NCBI RefSeq assembly: GCF_014696355.1
Contig: NZ_JACJQA010000016.1
Span: 57,839 to 121,838 of the forward strand
Length of the DNA stretch: 64,000 nucleotides
Reading direction: 5' to 3'
From: Pseudanabaena sp. FACHB-1998
GTDB lineage: Bacteria; Cyanobacteriota; Cyanobacteriia; Pseudanabaenales; Pseudanabaenaceae
The position numbers and the translations under genes are program-made. Shown here in pieces: positions 9,615 through 18,389 of the stretch. The notes beneath the pieces are model-generated. The model had not been told where the DNA came from, did not search any database, and saw only the letters and a list, made by a program, of their open reading frames with translations. Numbering within the stretch: the stretch's first letter is position 1; every line of letters starts with the position of its first letter.

Positions 9615-10562
9615 TTAAACTATTTTAATCCAGAAGCTGCAACCAGGGAATTCTTGAGTTGCAAATGATTCCGCAAAAATCTCTTTAACTAATTGATTAG
9701 ACGCTAAATGAGCACATGGTAGTAATACTTGCAAATGCTTTGCTCCCCCCAAAAGATAGGCTGCAAGTAAATATTGCTCAGACCAAATTCGATTTTGTAA
9801 TTCAGGTGGATAGTCATTAGGCAAGTAAATGTCATGAATATGAACAATGCAACCTTTAGGCAGGCTTGGCAAAAGGTTTAGAAAAAATACAGTTACATCA
9901 CTACTTGGAAATACACGGTGACTACCATCAAAAAAAATCAGGGTATCGGAAGTGACAAGACTTAAAAATTCATCACAATTAAAATCTTCAAGATGAACTC
10001 GATATACTTGATCACACAATTGTGCGATAGAAAGGCGAGGTTCAGGATCAATAGATATAATTTCCATTGGAACGTTACCTTAAGACTTGGCTAGGTAAGA
10101 GACTCTGGTAGACATCCCAGATCCAATTTCTATATATTTTTTCGGGCGTAGATACTGAATAATTCCATACAAAGATATGGCATCAAATGGTAGTAGAAAC
10201 TCATTGATACGCCATGGGAGATTTGGGTTTTCTTTATCCTCGTTTTCTGACCACTGCGTGTAGTCTTTGGTAAGTTCAACAATAGATTTTAAAAGCTGTA
10301 TCTGATCAGAAATATTTGCATTTAATAGTTCGTATAAAGCACAATTAGGTTGAGATTCATATCCCCAAAGAGGTTGAGGATTTTTTTTGGGAGGAAAGTC
10401 AACTCTCAACAAATCGGTTCCGTGACCGTATATGCCCAGTTCATCAAGTATCTGCCACTTGGATTTACTATTCAGTAAGTTGCTTGTTATTCGCATTTTT
10501 AGTCGTAAGACTAAACTTTGAGGATAAAATAATATCTTTTTTAAAAAATTTTGTAAAAACAT
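9615..10562 (-). pseudogene. Class I SAM methyltransferase split by an in-frame TAA
   Basis: Two reading segments in the same frame form one methyltransferase. The first ends ...IEIGSGMSTRVSYLAKS at a TAA (10080-10082). Translation would resume immediately with GNVPMEIISIDPEPRLS and continue to the stop at 9615. Motif I (IEIGSGMSTR) and the following acidic IDPEP lie on opposite sides of the stop, so neither half could bind SAM alone. A single C-to-T change (CAA to TAA) explains it. I place the start at the ATG 10560-10562; a TTG 36 bp further upstream is the alternative. A sequencing error or an internal restart at the ATG 10065-10067 cannot be excluded. Confidence 0.8.
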
Positions 10563-10760
10563 AAATTTGCTAATATTTATCTCTTTAATATTGCTCAAAT
10601 TGAATTGTTAAAAATATTGATTTTGAGTGAAAAAGAAATATTTTTTCACTTAAGTAAAATCTAAAAACAAAATCTACCATAAGATATTTTTTGAAATCAG
10701 TTTAATGATTTTACATCTTAATAAATAATAACAACATAATAACTTCATCTTTGTTTTTAT

Positions 10761-11090
10761 TTAATATTAGCATAAGAGCTTTTTATATAATCCAGTATAT
10801 TTTTCTGCTTGTTTTTCTATTGAATACTCTGCTATAGCGATTGACCTACAGTTTTTGCTCATTTGTAATCTTAATTGTTCATCTTCTAGTAGCATAATAA
10901 TCCCCTTACAGAAATCATCTATGTCTTCAGCTTGAGCTAAGTAACCAGTAAGAGATGATCAAGAAAATGAAATACTACTAAAAAATGTTGGCGTACTAAT
11001 TCGAGTAAACCTTTTATGTGGAAATACATCATTAATGTCCCACAAGATATACTTTTTTGCAGAACTAAAGGTAAGTTACCATCACAATTA
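10761..11090 (-). pseudogene. Remnant of a GT4 glycosyltransferase 3' end
   Basis: Positions 10786-10951 are identical, as far as I can read, to 21924-22089, which encode the C-terminal ~55 residues of the GT4 gene at 21905-23125. To the left, similarity continues imperfectly to about 10761. To the right it breaks abruptly at 10952, then resumes as a decayed copy (for example GCGTACTA, and CCCACAAGATATACTT near 11038-11053, matching CCACAAGACATACTT in the intact gene). No open frame is preserved, so this is a non-functional duplicate or the scar of a recombination event. It lies in the 586-bp gap between the broken methyltransferase and a membrane glycosyltransferase. Confidence 0.85.
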
Positions 11091-11184
11091 AAAAAATAAA
11101 TTTAGAAATGTTACAGTCATTTATAAAAATGTCTTAAAGTCAGTCTTATGATCTTATTTGATGCCTCTAAAGTTTTTTAAAATA

Positions 11185-12864
11185 CTAAGGAATGCTTTTA
11201 CAGTCTTTAGCTATATTTTTGGGTATAGTAACATAGAGAGGAAGACTAATATAAGGGATAGGCTTTACCAGTGAATGGACATAACAATAATTAATTGGTA
11301 CTCTTTCAGGATAACTAGTTACAAGAATAGCTTTTTTCTGCTCAAATAGCTCCGATATTTTGTTTTCTTCCTCAGAAAATATTAAGCTAGAGAGTCTTGC
11401 ATTATAAAAAGGAGATTTTTGAATATTGCGAAACTTATCAGACAGAAATAACACATAAGAGTTAGGAGTATAGTTGACTAAATAATCTAGTTGATCACTA
11501 TACTTTTCAATTTCATCCTTAAGAGTTTCATAATAGGTAATCGTATCAAAATCATAAAGTTTGCCTTGCAAGAATCGGAGCTTTTGCGGTTCTCGAAGTT
11601 CTCCACTAATCAACTGTTTTTGATCCCAAGGGAAATAAACAGAAGCATTTTGGACAAAGATAACGTCTTTGCATAATAATATGGTTAAAAATACGATGGG
11701 AACTACCAAGAACAAATTTTTCCATTTCCCAAATATCTTTAATACTCTATCCAAAGAGAATATAGTTAACCCTATACCCAGAGACGAAGCACTTTGCAAA
11801 CGAAATATTTCATAAATATGCACAGATTGCAGATAACCTACCAGAGAAATAGAGCTAAGCAAGAATAGACTTTGCGAAATATTTGTGTTTTTAGGAGGTT
11901 TTATTCTAAAAATTTTAGAGGCGAGTCTTGCACAAATAATAATACAGTTTAAAAACATAAAAGAGTAAATCATTAATCTTGGATATTTAAACCTAGTCTC
12001 ATAGAAATTGGTTACTCCTAACAATCCTCTAATCAAATTTTTGACTAAACTCTTTAAAAGTTGAAATCTATTACCTAAAAGCTCTTCATAGAAATCCAAA
12101 ATCGTAACCGACTGAAGATACCAATCTTTTAAAGCAGCCACTCTAACAAGGTATAGATAAAAAACTATAAAAATAGTAGCTATTGAAAGATTAAATATAG
12201 CTATGTTAATAAGCTTTTTTTTGCTAAGTTGATGTTCATTCTTAGAAATTAGGTAACTATAAACAAAGTAAAGCTCAATCGGTATCAAAGTAGGAACTAA
12301 TGATGTTTGTCTAGCTAGAACATTTAACGCAAAGAAAACTCCTGACAATATATAATAACTTTTCCTTTCTTGAGAATTAACTATCAGGAGTAAAGCGAGA
12401 AGTAGAAAAGTATAAGAAATATAATTTGACCAAGGATAAATTATATAGCCATGCACTAAAAACATCAGTAAAGCTGATACAGCAGAAAGCCATCTATTCA
12501 GAACCTTTTGCCATAGACAATAAGAAAGGTAGATATTGATTGAATAAAATACTCCCGTTATTATCCCTACAGCAACAACTGTATCTCCCAAAAAATGCAT
12601 AGCAAATGCCTGAATCCATGTGGTGAGAAAGCCATATTGGATAAATATGTCTTTAAACGGAATCAAACCTTGGTTTAGTTGAGTTGCATTAGCATACATG
12701 AATCCCCAATGATGAGCATCAATATTTACTCTAGATTCAATAATACTGAATACTAAGCTAACTAGACATACACATATAACTAATAAATCGGGTGCAATAT
12801 TTGATAATGATAGACGGGAGGACTTGATGAGCTGTTTAAGATTTAAAACTTTAGTTTTATCCAT
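11185..12864 (-). CDS. Polytopic membrane glycosyltransferase, GT-C/PMT-like
   Basis: This 559-residue protein has roughly ten or eleven hydrophobic segments and a soluble C-terminal domain (~130 residues). After the first membrane helix comes an acidic loop, ESRVNIDAHHWG (about 44-55). That position carries the catalytic aspartate in GT-C enzymes such as ArnT and PMT. ALNVLARQTSLVP and the long hydrophobic runs agree with the class. It is followed upstream on the same strand by GtrB-like and GtrA-like genes, so I infer it is the serotype-specific transferase that uses the polyprenyl-phosphate sugar they supply and flip. Donor sugar and acceptor are unknown. Confidence 0.7.
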   Translation of the reverse strand: MDKTKVLNLKQLIKSSRLSLSNIAPDLLVICVCLVSLVFSIIESRVNIDAHHWGFMYANATQLNQGLIPFKDIFIQYGFLTTWIQAFAMHFLGDTVVAVGIITGVFYSINIYLSYCLWQKVLNRWLSAVSALLMFLVHGYIIYPWSNYISYTFLLLALLLIVNSQERKSYYILSGVFFALNVLARQTSLVPTLIPIELYFVYSYLISKNEHQLSKKKLINIAIFNLSIATIFIVFYLYLVRVAALKDWYLQSVTILDFYEELLGNRFQLLKSLVKNLIRGLLGVTNFYETRFKYPRLMIYSFMFLNCIIICARLASKIFRIKPPKNTNISQSLFLLSSISLVGYLQSVHIYEIFRLQSASSLGIGLTIFSLDRVLKIFGKWKNLFLVVPIVFLTILLCKDVIFVQNASVYFPWDQKQLISGELREPQKLRFLQGKLYDFDTITYYETLKDEIEKYSDQLDYLVNYTPNSYVLFLSDKFRNIQKSPFYNARLSSLIFSEEENKISELFEQKKAILVTSYPERVPINYCYVHSLVKPIPYISLPLYVTIPKNIAKDCKSIP

Positions 12865-12889
12865 TGGTTCAAAATTTTATAGTTATTAG

Positions 12890-13006
12890 ATATAGCTGTG
12901 GTCAGTCTTATTGGGACACAAAACCAGAAGACGAGTTGCCGCGCGAAGCGCCGCAACTCGTTTCTTGGGTTTTGATTTGTCTTAATGCAAGTGACCACAG
13001 CTATAT
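12890..13006. repeat. 117-bp palindromic element with 15-bp terminal inverted repeats
   Basis: Perfect 15-bp inverted ends (12890-12904 and 12992-13006, outer part TATAGCTGTGGTCA) enclose a second inverted repeat centred on CGAGTTGC...GCAACTCG (12933-12961) with a GAA apex. The element fills the gap between the GtrB-like gene and the membrane glycosyltransferase and has no coding capacity. A related element with the same TATAGCTGTGG start lies at 39737-39841. It looks like a non-autonomous MITE-type repeat; no matching transposase is in the window. Confidence 0.75.
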
Positions 13007-13020
13007 AGTCATCAAAAAAA

Positions 13021-13962
13021 CTATTTTTCAGAGAAGTTTATTCTCTCTCTCTCTACTACTAAAGGTCTTTTTAAAATTCTCATGTGCATTAATCCGATAT
13101 ATTCTCCAATAATACCGATAAAAAATAATTGCATAGAAGATATCAAGAAAATTCCCACAGTTAAAGGTGCAGTTCCCAAAGGAAAGCTATTCCAAAAAAT
13201 CAACTTAGCAATTAGATAACCTATGCCGACTGTAAAGGTGAGTATTGACATAAAAAAGCCTAAGATAGTCGCTAATCTTAGTGGAACCTTAGAGTGACTT
13301 GTAATACCTAGCATTGCATAATCATACAATCGATAAATATTATTACTACTAATTCCTCTTTTCCTCTGTTTCTGTCGGTATGAAATTTGACTGCTTTTCA
13401 TTCCTAACTCAGCAATAATTCCCCGAAGGTATGGATAAGGATCGTCTAGCTCTCTTAAAAGTTTAATAACCTCTTGATCATATAATCCAAAACCCGTAAA
13501 GTGTCCCGTTAATTTAACTTCCGCTACCTTACCTATAAAAAAGTAATATAAAGTTCTAATTAGGTAAAATAAGATGCTTTCTTCACTGGAAGTCTTAATC
13601 CCTTTTACCACTTTATAGCCCTTTTCCCACTCTCTGACAAAATTGTCAATGAGATGAGGTGGGTCTTGTAAATCCGCAAAAAGTAAAATAACTGCATCTC
13701 CAAAAGCCTGTAAAAGTCCGTAATAGGTAGAACGAACCCCACCAAAATTCCTCGTATTGATAATGACTTTAACATTAGGGTCTCTTTGGGAGATTTCTCT
13801 AAGGATTTTTACTGTGTTATCTGTTGAATCATTGTCAATAAAAATATGTTCCCACTCATATCCCTCTAAAGACTCAAGTACTACCTTTGTTTGAATATAA
13901 AGTTCTTCAACATTTGCTTCCTCGTTATAACAAGGAGTGACAATACTAATCTTTTTTGTCAT
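13021..13962 (-). CDS. GtrB-like polyprenyl-phosphate glycosyltransferase
   Basis: This 313-residue GT2 protein has the DPM1/GtrB architecture: an N-terminal catalytic domain (KISIVTPCYNEEANV at 3-17, FIDNDSTDNT, FADLQDPP with the DLQD metal site near 95) and two C-terminal membrane helices (about 228-252 and 262-288). RQKQRKRGISS is the conserved basic amphipathic segment before the helices. Such enzymes transfer a sugar from a nucleotide donor to undecaprenyl phosphate at the inner leaflet. The gene follows the GtrA-like flippase after 3 bp, the classic pairing of seroconversion modules. Confidence 0.9.
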   Translation of the reverse strand: MTKKISIVTPCYNEEANVEELYIQTKVVLESLEGYEWEHIFIDNDSTDNTVKILREISQRDPNVKVIINTRNFGGVRSTYYGLLQAFGDAVILLFADLQDPPHLIDNFVREWEKGYKVVKGIKTSSEESILFYLIRTLYYFFIGKVAEVKLTGHFTGFGLYDQEVIKLLRELDDPYPYLRGIIAELGMKSSQISYRQKQRKRGISSNNIYRLYDYAMLGITSHSKVPLRLATILGFFMSILTFTVGIGYLIAKLIFWNSFPLGTAPLTVGIFLISSMQLFFIGIIGEYIGLMHMRILKRPLVVERERINFSEK

Positions 13963-13965
13963 TTA

Positions 13966-14331
13966 TTATGTATCTCTAAAAACTATAATTTTGTTTAGGA
14001 AATAAGAAACAATCGCCAGAGGTATTACTAAGATAGCTTGCCCTAGTAATATACTGATTCCCATCATATAAATAATCCGTAAAGATTCAACATTCAATAA
14101 GTAAATTACTAAATAAACAGCGACAAAGCGCACTATAAGTCGATTGTTTCTACTCTTAAAAACAAGAATTCCAATGGTTTTAAAGTTAAATAATATTCCA
14201 CAAATAGTAGCAATAAGTAAAGAATAGCGATAATATAATCCCAGATGAAGCAGCAAGGCAAACATACCATAACCAAATAGGGTATTGATTAAACCAACCA
14301 ACATAAAATTAATAAATCTGCTTTTTTGCAT
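13966..14331 (-). CDS. GtrA-like polyprenyl-phosphate-sugar flippase
   Basis: This 121-residue protein has four hydrophobic helices and the family's N-terminal pattern FINFMLVGLINTLFGYGMF (6-24). Its length matches GtrA (about 120 residues). GtrA proteins are thought to flip undecaprenyl-phosphate-linked sugars across the inner membrane for transfer to O-antigen by a membrane glycosyltransferase. It is immediately upstream of the GtrB-like gene and two genes upstream of the GT-C-like enzyme, completing a three-part module. Confidence 0.9.
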   Translation of the reverse strand: MQKSRFINFMLVGLINTLFGYGMFALLLHLGLYYRYSLLIATICGILFNFKTIGILVFKSRNNRLIVRFVAVYLVIYLLNVESLRIIYMMGISILLGQAILVIPLAIVSYFLNKIIVFRDT

Positions 14332-14384
14332 TTCAGAGATCGTCTCACAATCATCAATATCAGGTTGATTAATGTACAGTATTT

Positions 14385-14996
14385 TTATTTTATTTGGCTA
14401 ATACTTTTATTAAAAATGAAGTGAAGCGCTCCCATCAAGGTCGATAAGTTTTCTAGAGTGTAGTATCTAATATTTTTGGTAAAAAGATCATCTTGTAAAC
14501 TACCAAACTCCCACATTTTACCATTAGAAACTACACCAAAAACTAAGTATTGCTGATTGTTATTTAATTTCTGTGCTGCAACCATTTCCGCTAAGCATTG
14601 TCCCCACCCTTCTTCAAAATTGTCTTTTTTCGCTTCTACCAATATTAAATATGGATGTTCTAATATAACTTTTCCTCTTGGCGATCGTTTGGCAACGATA
14701 TAATCTGGCACGCCAGACAGTTGGTCATCAAAGTTGAGAGGCTGATGGCTCCACAGCAGTAATTTATCTCGGTATGTTAACCAAACTTCGAGCAATATTG
14801 GTGAGATAATATTTTCACAAATGGCGTATTCTGAATTAAAAACAACACCTTCTGAAAGCACTAACTGTAATCGCTCAAGAAAGTAAGGATTAATTTCAAC
14901 AGTAGCGGGGAGTGATGGGATCAATTCTTGCTCTTGATAAATCAAAGGAAAGTCGGCTAAGACCTGGGCAATGCTTTTGTAATTATTAAATGACAT
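14385..14996 (-). CDS. PD-(D/E)XK nuclease-like protein of unknown role
   Basis: This ~203-residue protein carries a plausible nuclease-fold core, VPDYIVAKRSP...YLILVEAKKDNFEEG, in which D, E and K of a PD-(D/E)XK site are spaced as expected, followed by a helix with WGQCLAEMVAAQ. Similar small proteins are frequent and uncharacterised in cyanobacteria and resemble HsdR N-terminal domains. I chose the ATG at 14994-14996 over an upstream TTG that overlaps the previous stop. It directly follows a DUF29 gene with a 5-bp gap. Whether it cuts DNA is unknown. Confidence 0.65.
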   Translation of the reverse strand: MSFNNYKSIAQVLADFPLIYQEQELIPSLPATVEINPYFLERLQLVLSEGVVFNSEYAICENIISPILLEVWLTYRDKLLLWSHQPLNFDDQLSGVPDYIVAKRSPRGKVILEHPYLILVEAKKDNFEEGWGQCLAEMVAAQKLNNNQQYLVFGVVSNGKMWEFGSLQDDLFTKNIRYYTLENLSTLMGALHFIFNKSISQIK

Positions 14997-15001
14997 AAAA
15001 A

Positions 15002-15454
15002 TCAAGCCCCATCGGAATTGTTTTTTGTAATTTCAATATCAATAAGACGATTTAAAGCAGTTTCAATATTGTAGGGACAAGTTTTGGGAAGATTTAAGCC
15101 AATTTCTCGCATAGCATCAGAACGAGCTACACGATAAATTTTTTCAAGAGATTCATTGTTTAAATATTGATTTAGGCTAGGACTGTCTTCTAGATAGAGT
15201 CCAATGTTATCCCGCTCTCTACTAATAGTGTTTTGCCAGCTTCGCGATCGCTTGTGACTTTGATAGTCCCATTTGAGTAAATGATGCAAAATAAGGCGCA
15301 AACTACTCAGTAGGCGATCGCGTTCCCGTTTTGACAAGTCTCGCACCTCTTCTACTAAGTTTTCAATATCTAATTCTACAAATTTTCCTGATGCAAGTAA
15401 ATCAGCCATAGTTTCTGCCCATTGGCTATAGTCTTGTTCGTATAATTTTTTCAT
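15002..15454 (-). CDS. DUF29 family protein
   Basis: This 150-residue protein begins YEQDYSQWAETMADLLASGKF and continues with LDIENLVEEVRDLSKRERD and HHLLKWDYQ, the recognisable pattern of DUF29. The family is abundant in cyanobacteria, its function is unproven, and copies are often scattered in multiple paralogues per genome. Here it forms a probable two-gene operon with a PD-(D/E)XK-like protein, wedged between polysaccharide modules. It carries HIP1 sites, unlike the genes to its left. Confidence 0.9.
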   Translation of the reverse strand: MKKLYEQDYSQWAETMADLLASGKFVELDIENLVEEVRDLSKRERDRLLSSLRLILHHLLKWDYQSHKRSRSWQNTISRERDNIGLYLEDSPSLNQYLNNESLEKIYRVARSDAMREIGLNLPKTCPYNIETALNRLIDIEITKNNSDGA

Positions 15455-15544
15455 ATTAATATACTGGGTCGAACGACAAACTCTAATTCAAGTTAAAAAA
15501 ACACGAGTCAATTGGCTTCTGTAATAATCACTATTATTAGACAA

Positions 15545-16468
15545 TTATAAACTTTTTGTTTTGCAATAGACTAAATTCTCAATCTTGGATAAAACATATT
15601 TTAAGTCTAATTTATGTTCTTCTATTAAGTATTGATAGCTTCCACAAAACTTAGAAAATCTATCTTGAATGCCAATTCTAAAAACTTTAACTGGATAATA
15701 CTCTGCTGTTATTTCAGCGATCGCTGATCCCAGTCCTCCATATACTGAATGCTCTTCTAAAACAACAATGATTTCGTGTCGTTGAGCGATGGATATAACT
15801 TGTTCAATATTTATTGGTTTGATGCAAGGAGCGCTCCACACTTCTAAATTATCGAGTTTTTCGCTGACACTCATCGCGGTCTTGACCATTGAGCCAGTGG
15901 CGATCAGGCATATTTTGCTACTTCCTTGTTTAATTTGACACAAGTCACCCAGTTGAAAGATAGGTAAAGAATCGTGAATGGGTTCTAAATCTGCTTTGCC
16001 GATTCGTATATAAACTGGTTGATTAGATTGGATAGCTAGCGCCATACATTGGGTCATCTCATAACTATCCGCAGGGGACAAAATAGTTATGTGAGGTACT
16101 GCTCGTAAAGCGGCGATATCTTCAGTACTTTGATGGCTAGAACCTAAACTACTGTATACAACTCCAGCTCCATCTCCGATTAATATTACAGGTAGCTGAT
16201 CATAACAAACATCTAATTTGATTTGCTCCAGCACCCTAATCGGAACGAATGCACTTAAGCCATAGACAAAAGGCTTAAATCCAGCTTTAGCAAGTCCTGC
16301 GGCCACACCGACCATATTTTGTTCGGCTACACCCGCGTTAATATATTGATCAGGGCATACTTTCCGAAACTCATCAAATAAAGAATAGCCGTGGTCGCCA
16401 GTTAATAAAACAACTCGTGGGTCAAATTTAGCCGCATTTACTAGGGCATTACTAAAAGCATTTCTCAT
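15545..16468 (-). CDS. Transketolase C-terminal subunit
   Basis: This 307-residue protein corresponds to the pyrimidine-binding and C-terminal domains of transketolase. MRNAFSNALVNAAKFDPRVVLLTGDHGYSLFDEF opens the Pyr domain, VAEQNMVGVAAGLAKAG (about 43-59) contains the conserved glutamate that activates ThDP, and a C-terminal transketolase domain starts near 185. It overlaps the N-terminal subunit gene by 4 bp (ATGA), so the two are translationally coupled and should form a heterodimer. Its place behind CDP-sugar genes suggests a biosynthetic role on a keto sugar, not central carbon metabolism. Confidence 0.9.
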   Translation of the reverse strand: MRNAFSNALVNAAKFDPRVVLLTGDHGYSLFDEFRKVCPDQYINAGVAEQNMVGVAAGLAKAGFKPFVYGLSAFVPIRVLEQIKLDVCYDQLPVILIGDGAGVVYSSLGSSHQSTEDIAALRAVPHITILSPADSYEMTQCMALAIQSNQPVYIRIGKADLEPIHDSLPIFQLGDLCQIKQGSSKICLIATGSMVKTAMSVSEKLDNLEVWSAPCIKPINIEQVISIAQRHEIIVVLEEHSVYGGLGSAIAEITAEYYPVKVFRIGIQDRFSKFCGSYQYLIEEHKLDLKYVLSKIENLVYCKTKSL

Positions 16469-17280
16469 AGTAAGGATACTAACTCAGTTTCTGATAACTC
16501 GGCGATCGCATTTTGATAACTCTCAGGCGTGAGCCTTGTATAGTGCCAGCGGTTATCAGCTTCCATAAAAGATATGCCCTTACCTTTTACTGTATTGGCA
16601 ATAATTGCTTTAGGTTTACCTGACTGCGTATTCATTAGTTTGCTAATTGTCTGATCCAGAAGGTGCTCATCGTGACCATCTATTTCTAGAGCCTCAAAAC
16701 CGAATGCAATAAATTTAGCAGTAATGTCACCCATGTCCATAACTTCTTGAGTGGAACCCATTGCTTGATAGCCATTGGCATCAACAATGACCATTAGATT
16801 ATCAAGTTTAAAATGAGAAGCAAACATCAAAGCTTCCCAAATAGCGCCTTCATTTAGTTCTCCATCGCCAACAATAGCAAAACATTTTTGCTGAGTTTGA
16901 TTGCGCTTGGCTCCAAGTGCTAACCCAACACCTACCGATAAGCCATGACCAAGTGAGCCTGAAGAAACCTCAAGTCCAGATATATGAGCATCGGATAAAC
17001 CCTTGAGAGTAGTACCATCGCTAAAATAAGTTTGAATGTCGGTATCGTTAAGCCATCCTAATTCGAGCATACAAGCATATTGAGCCATCACCCCATGCCC
17101 TTTACTTAAGACTAAATAATCGCGCAGTGGATCTTCAGGTTGACCATTGCCAAGATTGAGGTGTGATCGATAAAGTACTGCCAAAATCTCGACAATGGAG
17201 AAAGCGCAGGCAATATGAACTGTAGAGCCAGCATACGCCATTTCTAAAATGGTCTTACGCAATTTTTGCGATTCAAACAT
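16465..17280 (-). CDS. Transketolase N-terminal subunit
   Basis: This 271-residue protein equals the diphosphate-binding domain of transketolase. LVLSKGHGVMAQYA (56-69) includes the substrate-phosphate/ThDP histidine region. The ThDP/Mg motif runs from GDGELNEG (138-145) to VDANG (166-170). SLGHGLSVGVGLALGAK is the usual glycine-rich block. It overlaps the epimerase gene upstream by 8 bp and the C-subunit downstream by 4 bp. A ThDP enzyme of this kind moves a two-carbon ketol unit between sugars; in this operon the acceptor may be the 4-keto sugar made by RfbG/RfbH (inference). Confidence 0.9.
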   Translation of the reverse strand: MFESQKLRKTILEMAYAGSTVHIACAFSIVEILAVLYRSHLNLGNGQPEDPLRDYLVLSKGHGVMAQYACMLELGWLNDTDIQTYFSDGTTLKGLSDAHISGLEVSSGSLGHGLSVGVGLALGAKRNQTQQKCFAIVGDGELNEGAIWEALMFASHFKLDNLMVIVDANGYQAMGSTQEVMDMGDITAKFIAFGFEALEIDGHDEHLLDQTISKLMNTQSGKPKAIIANTVKGKGISFMEADNRWHYTRLTPESYQNAIAELSETELVSLL

Positions 17281-18325
17281 ACCTCGCTCCTGTGTGAGAG
17301 TACCAATTTATCGAATGCATAATTGCCTCTTCAATTGAAATAGTTGGCTTTAAATTTAATGAATCGAAAGCTCTTTGTATTGAAGGAACGTATCTTTCAA
17401 TAGGTTGATTAGGATCATGTTCTTTGGCGATAGTAACTAATTGATTGTGACCAAATACTTTTGATACTAAATTAGCTAATTCAGCTATAGTGATTACCTT
17501 GTCAGAACCTACATTATAGGGATAGCAGTTTTCTCCTTTAAATAGAATAGTCCATAGCCAAATTGCTAGATCTGCCATGTATAGATAAGAACGACAAGTA
17601 GTCCCATCACCTTGAATATTGATATCAGATTCATTTAGTCCAGCTTTAATGAAACTAGCGATCGCTAAATGACTATCCAGAGATAGATAAGCACCAATAA
17701 ATGCAAAGCAACGTGCAATTTTTACTTCAAACCCATGCTTATTTGCATAGGAGTTACATAAAAATTCTGACACTCTTTTACCTTGAGCATACCCAGATTT
17801 AAAATCCATTAGATCTGGCGATCCTTGATAATCTTCAAGTATATAATTGATTTGACTAGGCTGCTTACCATATACAGCACCTGAACTAGTCAACAACAAT
17901 TTATTGGTTTCACATTGAATCGCTAAATCTAAAATGTGCTTTGTCCCTTCTGTAATTGTATTAAAAACTTCTAGTGATGTATTGCAATTACTAATTACAT
18001 TAACTTCGGTAGCAGCATGAATTACATGAGAGAACTTAATATCAGGAAATTCAAAAGATGTAACATCACCGAAGTGAAATTTTATGGCTGGATGACTAGC
18101 TAAATGAGGAGCCTTATTAGTGAAAGCTTGAATATTTCTGGTTAATACATGAATTGTTGAATTCAATTCGAGTTTATCATTAGCCCAAATAAAACTCTCT
18201 AACAGCCAGCAACCAAAAAATCCAGTTCCACCTGTGATAAAAACTTGCTTCTCTCTTACTTCTTCCCATAGGTCATAGGTATGGGAAAGAATGTGATCTA
18301 AGTCTGATGCTAATGGATTAATCAT
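17273..18325 (-). CDS. NAD-dependent epimerase/dehydratase (extended SDR)
   Basis: This 350-residue Rossmann-fold protein has the dinucleotide motif VFITGGTGFFGCWLL (about 28-42), LLTSSGAVYG containing the catalytic Ser/Thr region, and the YxxxK pair in GYAQGKRVSEF. FHFGDVTSFEF is the adenine-binding acidic block. The length fits sugar-nucleotide epimerases/reductases. It is transcribed between rfbH and the split transketolase with an overlap to the latter, so it probably reduces or epimerises the product of those enzymes. The exact reaction is not predictable from sequence. Confidence 0.85.
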   Translation of the reverse strand: MINPLASDLDHILSHTYDLWEEVREKQVFITGGTGFFGCWLLESFIWANDKLELNSTIHVLTRNIQAFTNKAPHLASHPAIKFHFGDVTSFEFPDIKFSHVIHAATEVNVISNCNTSLEVFNTITEGTKHILDLAIQCETNKLLLTSSGAVYGKQPSQINYILEDYQGSPDLMDFKSGYAQGKRVSEFLCNSYANKHGFEVKIARCFAFIGAYLSLDSHLAIASFIKAGLNESDINIQGDGTTCRSYLYMADLAIWLWTILFKGENCYPYNVGSDKVITIAELANLVSKVFGHNQLVTIAKEHDPNQPIERYVPSIQRAFDSLNLKPTISIEEAIMHSINWYSHTGARYV

Positions 18326-18389
18326 AGTGATTATTTATAACTAGCTTAGTCAGAGATACAAGTCGTGGGATGGTCGCCATCATTTACCA

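Noticed and set aside
10065..10067. Internal ATG after the TAA as start of a separate 150-residue protein
   Set aside because: The product would lack SAM motif I and match only the second half of a methyltransferase; a broken single gene is simpler.
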